Shown here piece by piece: positions 29,617 to 34,245 of a DNA stretch of 34,245 bases (position 1 is the stretch's first letter; every line of letters begins with the position of its first letter). The notes under the pieces are model-generated. The model did no database searches and was not told the origin of the DNA. It worked only from the letters and a program-made list of their open reading frames with translations. The position numbers were made by a program, and so were the translations under genes. The DNA comes from Thauera aminoaromatica S2 (GTDB lineage: Bacteria > Pseudomonadota > Gammaproteobacteria > Burkholderiales > Rhodocyclaceae): contig NZ_AMXD01000027.1 of assembly GCF_000310185.1 (NCBI RefSeq), positions 1 through 34,245 on the forward strand. The letters run 5' to 3'.

Positions 29617-30912
29617 ATGAGCACTGAACGCACTGCAACCCTTACCGTCGATGGCAAGACCGTCGAATTCCCGGTCATGACCGGCACCCACGGCCAGGAC
29701 GTCATCGACATCCGTACCCTGGGCGGCAAGACCGGCCTCTTCACCTACGACTCCGGCTTCCTGTCGACTGCGAGTTGCAAGTCGAAGATCACCTTCATCG
29801 ACGGTGACAAGGGTGAGCTGCTGTACCGCGGCTACCCGATCGAACAACTCGCCGAGAAGTGCAACTTCCTGGAGGTCGCCTACCTCCTGAAGAACGGTGA
29901 CCTCCCGAACGCTTCGCAGAAGACCACGTTCGAGAACACCATCAAGAACCACACGATGCTGCACGACCAGATGACGAAGTTCTACTCTGGCTTCCGTCGC
30001 GATGCGCATCCGATGGCGGTCATGGTCGGTGTGGTCGGCGCGCTTTCCGCCTTCTACCACGACGCGATGGACTTCTCCGACGCCGAGCACCGCAGCGTGT
30101 CGATCAACCGCCTGATCGCCAAGCTGCCGACGATCGTCGCGATGGCCTACAAGTACAACAAGGGCGAGCCCTTCATGTACCCGCGCAACGACCTCGACTA
30201 CACCGCGAACTTCATGCACATGATGTTCGGCACCCCGTGCGAGAAGTACGAGCCGAACCCGGTGCTGGTGCGTGCGCTCGACGTGATCTTCACGCTGCAC
30301 GCGGACCACGAGCAGAACGCCTCGACCTCGACCGTCCGCCTCGCCGGCTCCTCGGGTGCGAACCCCTTCGCCTGCATCTCGGCGGGCATCGCCTGCCTGT
30401 GGGGCCCGGCGCACGGCGGCGCGAACGAAGCCTGCCTGAACATGCTGGAAGAGATCGGGGATGTGTCTCGCGTGGGCGAGTACATCGCGCGTGCCAAGGA
30501 CAAGAACGACAGCTTCAAGCTGATGGGCTTCGGTCACCGTGTCTACAAGAACTTCGACCCGCGCGCGAAGCTGATGCAGAAGGTCTGCAACGAAGTGCTG
30601 ACCGAACTCGGCCTCGAGAACGACCGACTCTTCAAGCTGGCGATGGAGCTCGAGAGGATCGCGCTGGAAGACCCGTACTTCGTGGAGAAGAAGCTCTACC
30701 CGAACGTCGACTTCTACTCGGGCATCGTGCAGAAGGCGCTCGGCATCCCGACCTCGATGTTTACCTGCATCTTCGCGCTCGCCCGCACCGTGGGCTGGAT
30801 CACGCAGTGGGAAGAGATGATCACCGATCCGGAGTACAAGATCGGCCGTCCGCGCCAGCTCTACGTCGGCACCGCGCGTCGTGACGTGCCGGCGCTCGCG
30901 CAGCGTCCGTAA
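29617..30912 (+). CDS. gltA: Citrate synthase (type II, hexameric)
   Basis: Condenses oxaloacetate and acetyl-CoA to citrate. 431 residues (E. coli 427). Catalytic residues His266 in [10 protein letters not shown], His307 in [14 protein letters not shown] and Asp365 in YPNVDFYSG correspond to E. coli His264, His305 and Asp362. The N-terminal small beta domain of Gram-negative, NADH-sensitive type II enzymes is present (residues 5-60). AGAAGGGA precedes the ATG. It follows sdhE by 64 bases with no terminator or clear promoter between, so it probably belongs to the sdh transcript; the transcript ends at 30957-30992. Confidence 0.98.
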   Translation: MSTERTATLTVDGKTVEFPVMTGTHGQDVIDIRTLGGKTGLFTYDSGFLSTASCKSKITFIDGDKGELLYRGYPIEQLAEKCNFLEVAYLLKNGDLPNASQKTTFENTIKNHTMLHDQMTKFYSGFRRDAHPMAVMVGVVGALSAFYHDAMDFSDAEHRSVSINRLIAKLPTIVAMAYKYNKGEPFMYPRNDLDYTANFMHMMFGTPCEKYEPNPVLVRALDVIFTLHADHEQNASTSTVRLAGSSGANPFACISAGIACLWGPAHGGANEACLNMLEEIGDVSRVGEYIARAKDKNDSFKLMGFGHRVYKNFDPRAKLMQKVCNEVLTELGLENDRLFKLAMELERIALEDPYFVEKKLYPNVDFYSGIVQKALGIPTSMFTCIFALARTVGWITQWEEMITDPEYKIGRPRQLYVGTARRDVPALAQRP

Positions 30913-30956
30913 GAGACGATGAAGAGGGGTTGCAGGATCCGCCGCGACTGACGGTG

Positions 30957-30992
30957 ACGGGGTGGTTGCGCGTGCGCGGCCATCCCGTTTTT
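30957..30992 (+). terminator. Intrinsic terminator after gltA
   Basis: ACGGGGTGG (30957-30965) pairs with CCATCCCGT (30980-30988), one G-U, enclosing an inner GCGC-GT-GCGC stem, followed by a run of five T (30988-30992). It closes the sdh-gltA transcript 45 bases after the gltA stop, so sucAB needs its own promoter or read-through. Confidence 0.85.
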
Positions 30993-31066
30993 CCATCGGC
31001 ATCGACGCGTCGGCTGCACTCCCGCACCCGAAAACAGGGCAACAGAACACCACAGGTGCTTATCCC

Positions 31067-33916
31067 ATGATGAAGCAACTCGAACAGACTTCGCACTTGT
31101 TCGGCTCGAACGCGCCGTTCATCGAAGAGCAGTACGAAAACTACCTCGCCGATCCGGCCTCGGTGTCCGCCGAGTGGCGCGAATATTTCGACAAGCTGCA
31201 GGCTCAGGTCGGCGCTGCCGCGCGCGACGTGCCGCATGGTCCGGTCATTGCCGCCTTCGAGCAGATGGCCAAGCGCGGCCCGGTGCGCACCATCGTCACC
31301 GCCGGCGAGGACAAGCAGCAGGTCTCCGTGCTGCAACTGATCAACGCCTACCGCTTCCTCGGCAACCGCTGGGCCAACCTCGATCCGCTCAAGCGCACCG
31401 AGCGCCCGCAGATCGCCGAGCTCGAGCCGTCCTATTACGGCTTCACCGAAGCCGATCTCTCCAAGAGCTTCAACGTCGGCTCCTTCCACGGCTTCAGCAC
31501 CGAGCGCGCCACCCTGCGCGAGATCCTCGAGGCGCTGCGCCAGACCTACTGCGGCTCGATCGGCGCCGAGTACATGTACATGACCGACATCGGTCAGAAG
31601 CGCTGGATCCAAAGCCGCCTCGAGAGCCTGCGCGGTACGCCGAAGTTCTCGGCGGAGATGAAGAAGCGCATCCTCGAGCGCACCACCGCGGCCGAGACCC
31701 TGGAGCGCTATCTGCACACCCGCTACGTCGGCCAGAAGCGCTTCTCGCTCGAAGGCGGCGAGTCGGCCATCGTCGCGATGGACGAACTGATCCGCGTCGC
31801 CGGCAGCCTGGGTGTGCAGGAAAGCGTGATCGGCATGGCCCACCGCGGCCGCCTCAACGTGCTCGTCAACACCCTGGGCAAGTCGCCCTCGATGCTGTTC
31901 TCGGAGTTCGAGGGCAAGGCCGCGGCCGACCTCACCGCCGGCGACGTGAAGTACCACATGGGCTTCTCGAGCGACGTGATGACCCCGGGCGGCCCGATGC
32001 ACCTGACGCTCGCGTTCAACCCCTCGCACCTCGAGATCATCAACCCGGTGGTCGAGGGCTCGGTGTATGCCCGCCAGGTCCGTCGCGGCGACGCCGACAA
32101 GAAGCAGGTGCTGCCGGTGCTGATCCACGGCGACGCCGCCGTGGCCGGCCAGGGCGTTAACCAGGAAATGCTCAACTTCTCGCAGACTCGCGGCTACGGC
32201 ACGGGCGGCACGGTGCACCTGGTCGTCAACAACCAGATCGGCTTCACCACGTCCGACCCGCGCGACTACCGTTCCTCGCTTTACTGCACCGACATCTTCA
32301 AGATGGTCGAGGCGCCGATCTTCCACGTCAATGGCGACGATCCCGAGGCCGTGGCCCTGGTCACCGCGCTGGCGGTCGAATTCCGCCAGGAGTTCAAGAA
32401 GGACGTCGTGGTCGACATCATCTGCTTCCGCAAGCTCGGCCACAACGAGCAGGACGAGCCGATGGTGACGCAGCCGTTGATGTACCGCACCATCCAGAAG
32501 CACCCCGGCACCCGCAAGCTCTACGCCGAGCGCCTGGTCGCCGAGGGCACCCTGAAGGCCGAGGAGCCCGACCAGATGATCGCCGAGTACCGCGAGCATC
32601 TCGACAAGGGCCAGCTGCTCTACAACCCGGTGCTCTCCGGCCACAACCGCCAGTTCGCCGCGGACTGGACGCCCTACATCAAGCAGCCCTACACCGACGA
32701 GTGCGACACCACGGTGCCGGTGCAGGAGATCAAGCGCCTGTCCGAGCGCCTGAGTACCATCCCGGCGAACTTCACGCTGCACTCGCGCGTCAAGAAGATC
32801 ATCGACGACCGCGCCGCGATGGGGCGTGGCGAAGCGCCCTTCGACTGGGGCATGGGCGAGAACCTGGCCTACGCCAGCCTGCTGGCGCAGGGTTACGGCG
32901 TGCGCCTCTCCGGCGAGGACGTCGGCCGCGGCACCTTCTTCCACCGCCACGCCGTTCTGCACGACCAGAAGCGCGAGCGCTGGGACGAGGGCATCTACAA
33001 GCCGCTCGACCACATCCAGGACGGCCAGGCCCGCTTCCAGAGCTACGACTCGGTGCTGTCGGAGGAAGGCGTGCTCGCCTTCGAATACGGCTACGCCACG
33101 ACCGAGCCCAACGAGCTCGTCATCTGGGAGGCCCAGTTCGGCGACTTCGTCAACGGCGCCCAGGTGGTGCTCGACCAGTTCATCAGCTCGGGCGAGGCCA
33201 AGTGGGGTCGCCTGTGCGGTCTCACGCTGATGCTGCCGCACGGCTACGAGGGCCAGGGCCCCGAGCACTCGTCCGCCCGTCTCGAGCGCTACATGAACAA
33301 CGCTGCCGAGCACAACTGGCAGATCTGCGTGCCGACCACCCCGGCGCAGATCTTCCACCTGCTGCGCCGCCAGGCGATCCGCAAGGTGCGCAAGCCGCTG
33401 ATCATCATCACGCCGAAGTCGCTGCTGCGTCACAAGGAGGCGATTTCCTCGATCGAGGAACTGGCCAACGGCAGCTTCCAGACGGTGATCCCCGAGGTCG
33501 AGAAGCTCGACGCCAAGAAGGTCAAGCGCGTGGTTCTGTGCCAGGGCAAGATCTATTACGAGCTCCTCGCCCATCGCCGCGAGAACAAGATCACCGACAC
33601 CGCGCTGGTCCGCATCGAGCAGCTCTATCCGTTCCCGACCGAGGCCTTCGCCAAGGCGATCGAGCAGTTCCCGAACGCCAAGGAGATCGTCTGGGCCCAG
33701 GAAGAGCCGCGCAACCAGGGCGCGTGGTACTGGCTCGCCTCGCGCCAGCACCTGGTCAACGTGCTCGGCACCAAGCGCCGTCTGCTGCTGGTGAGCCGCC
33801 CGGCCGCCGCCTCGCCCGCGGTCGGCTACTACGCCAAGCACAACGCGCAACAAAAGGCGGTCCTCGAAAACGCCTTCGGTCCGATCCAGGACACCACGCC
33901 GCAGTCCCCGCACTGA
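31067..33916 (+). CDS. sucA: 2-oxoglutarate dehydrogenase E1 component
   Basis: Thiamine diphosphate enzyme that decarboxylates 2-oxoglutarate and succinylates the lipoyl group of E2. 949 residues (E. coli 933). Tandem ATGATG at 31067/31070 with AGGTG upstream. The N-terminus SHLFGSNAPFIEEQYENYLADP is the E2-binding arm typical of OdhA/SucA. Segments HRGRLNVLVNTLGK, FNPSHLEIINPVVEGS, IHGDAAVAGQGV, VNNQIGFTT and the C-terminal LMLPHGYEGQGPEHSSARLERY are family hallmarks. No recognisable promoter in the short leader after the gltA terminator. sucB follows after 23 bases. Confidence 0.98.
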   Translation: MMKQLEQTSHLFGSNAPFIEEQYENYLADPASVSAEWREYFDKLQAQVGAAARDVPHGPVIAAFEQMAKRGPVRTIVTAGEDKQQVSVLQLINAYRFLGNRWANLDPLKRTERPQIAELEPSYYGFTEADLSKSFNVGSFHGFSTERATLREILEALRQTYCGSIGAEYMYMTDIGQKRWIQSRLESLRGTPKFSAEMKKRILERTTAAETLERYLHTRYVGQKRFSLEGGESAIVAMDELIRVAGSLGVQESVIGMAHRGRLNVLVNTLGKSPSMLFSEFEGKAAADLTAGDVKYHMGFSSDVMTPGGPMHLTLAFNPSHLEIINPVVEGSVYARQVRRGDADKKQVLPVLIHGDAAVAGQGVNQEMLNFSQTRGYGTGGTVHLVVNNQIGFTTSDPRDYRSSLYCTDIFKMVEAPIFHVNGDDPEAVALVTALAVEFRQEFKKDVVVDIICFRKLGHNEQDEPMVTQPLMYRTIQKHPGTRKLYAERLVAEGTLKAEEPDQMIAEYREHLDKGQLLYNPVLSGHNRQFAADWTPYIKQPYTDECDTTVPVQEIKRLSERLSTIPANFTLHSRVKKIIDDRAAMGRGEAPFDWGMGENLAYASLLAQGYGVRLSGEDVGRGTFFHRHAVLHDQKRERWDEGIYKPLDHIQDGQARFQSYDSVLSEEGVLAFEYGYATTEPNELVIWEAQFGDFVNGAQVVLDQFISSGEAKWGRLCGLTLMLPHGYEGQGPEHSSARLERYMNNAAEHNWQICVPTTPAQIFHLLRRQAIRKVRKPLIIITPKSLLRHKEAISSIEELANGSFQTVIPEVEKLDAKKVKRVVLCQGKIYYELLAHRRENKITDTALVRIEQLYPFPTEAFAKAIEQFPNAKEIVWAQEEPRNQGAWYWLASRQHLVNVLGTKRRLLLVSRPAAASPAVGYYAKHNAQQKAVLENAFGPIQDTTPQSPH

Positions 33917-33939
33917 AAAATACCTAGGGAGAGAAATCC

Positions 33940-34245
33940 ATGCTGATCGAAGTCAAAGTACCGCAGCTGTCCGAGTCGGTTTCCGAAGCCACGCTGGTCA
34001 CCTGGCACAAGAAGGAAGGCGACGCGGTCGCGCGCGACGAGAACCTGATCGACATCGAGACCGACAAGGTCGTGCTCGAGACCCCGGCCCCGGCCGACGG
34101 TGTGCTGGTGAAGATCATCAAGCAGGGTGGCGACACCGTGACCTCGGGTGAGCTGATCGCCCAGATCGACACCGAAGCCAAGGCCGCCGCCGGCGCCGCC
34201 GCCGCGGCTCCGGCCGCAGCCCCGGCTGCCGCCGCACCCGCCGCC
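33940..34245 (+). CDS. sucB: 2-oxoglutarate dehydrogenase E2 component (dihydrolipoyl succinyltransferase), N-terminal part
   Basis: First 102 codons; the gene continues past the window end. The lipoyl domain covers residues 1-78 (MLIEVKVPQLSESVSEATL) with the lipoylated Lys43 in IETDKVVLE. From about residue 82 an Ala/Pro linker begins, the flexible arm before the E3-binding and catalytic domains, which are not visible. AGGGAGAG precedes the ATG at 33940, 23 bases after the sucA stop, so both are co-transcribed. The VSEATL start distinguishes it from pyruvate dehydrogenase E2. Confidence 0.97.
   Translation, partial: MLIEVKVPQLSESVSEATLVTWHKKEGDAVARDENLIDIETDKVVLETPAPADGVLVKIIKQGGDTVTSGELIAQIDTEAKAAAGAAAAAPAAAPAAAAPAA

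Noticed and set aside
30821-33913. A 1030-codon open frame on the minus strand opposite sucA
   Set aside because: Its residues are mostly Val, Leu, Ala, His, Asp and Arg as expected from reading a GC-rich gene backwards; sucA on the plus strand has full family motifs.
33940-34245. Ala/Pro-rich end of sucB as a possible repeat array
   Set aside because: It is the normal flexible linker of an E2 protein, not a DNA repeat element.

Overview
The window reads as ordinary chromosome of a GC-rich betaproteobacterium. The protein sequences (trigger factor, ClpX, Lon, Mdh, SdhCDAB, GltA, SucA) and the order GntR-sdhCDAB-sdhE-gltA-sucAB suggest Rhodocyclales, most like Thauera/Azoarcus; that placement is inferred from remembered family resemblance, not from a search. 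I saw no rRNA, tRNA, CRISPR array, insertion sequence or prophage gene.

Layout. (1) 1-7546, all minus strand: prkA, a DUF444 von Willebrand-A gene and spoVR form one likely transcript, followed by a bifunctional NAD(P)HX-repair gene and nadC. (2) 7769-13690, plus strand: tig-clpP-clpX and then lon, the classic chaperone/protease cluster. lon has its own heat-shock-like promoter that overlaps the clpX terminator. (3) 13827-14843, minus: a flavin-dependent luciferase-like monooxygenase. (4) 15147-19425: a basic amino acid ABC importer (binding protein, two permeases, ATPase) converging on an arginase gene, together suggesting arginine uptake and breakdown. (5) 19658-22853: an EamA-type transporter, then a divergent MFS exporter/LysR regulator pair matching the ynfM/ynfL arrangement. 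(6) 22834-25940: a CoA-ester lyase of the citrate-lyase-beta/malyl-CoA-lyase type, malate dehydrogenase, and a divergent GntR/UTRA regulator sharing an intergenic palindrome with mdh. (7) 26040-34245, plus: sdhC, sdhD, sdhA, sdhB, sdhE, gltA, a strong terminator, then sucA and the start of sucB (cut by the window end).

The right third is therefore a TCA-cycle supercluster covering malate to oxaloacetate, citrate formation, 2-oxoglutarate oxidation and succinate oxidation, with a candidate dedicated regulator in the middle. The left third joins protein quality control to the still poorly understood PrkA/DUF444/SpoVR stress module and NAD biosynthesis and repair.

Nothing here is clearly a new system. 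The best leads are regulatory: the interlocked clpX terminator and lon heat-shock promoter, the 26-bp palindrome between mdh and the GntR gene, the long structured mdh leader, a perfect hairpin between the binding-protein and permease genes, paired palindromes in front of the LysR gene, and the PrkA/DUF444/SpoVR module as an AAA+/vWA partnership.
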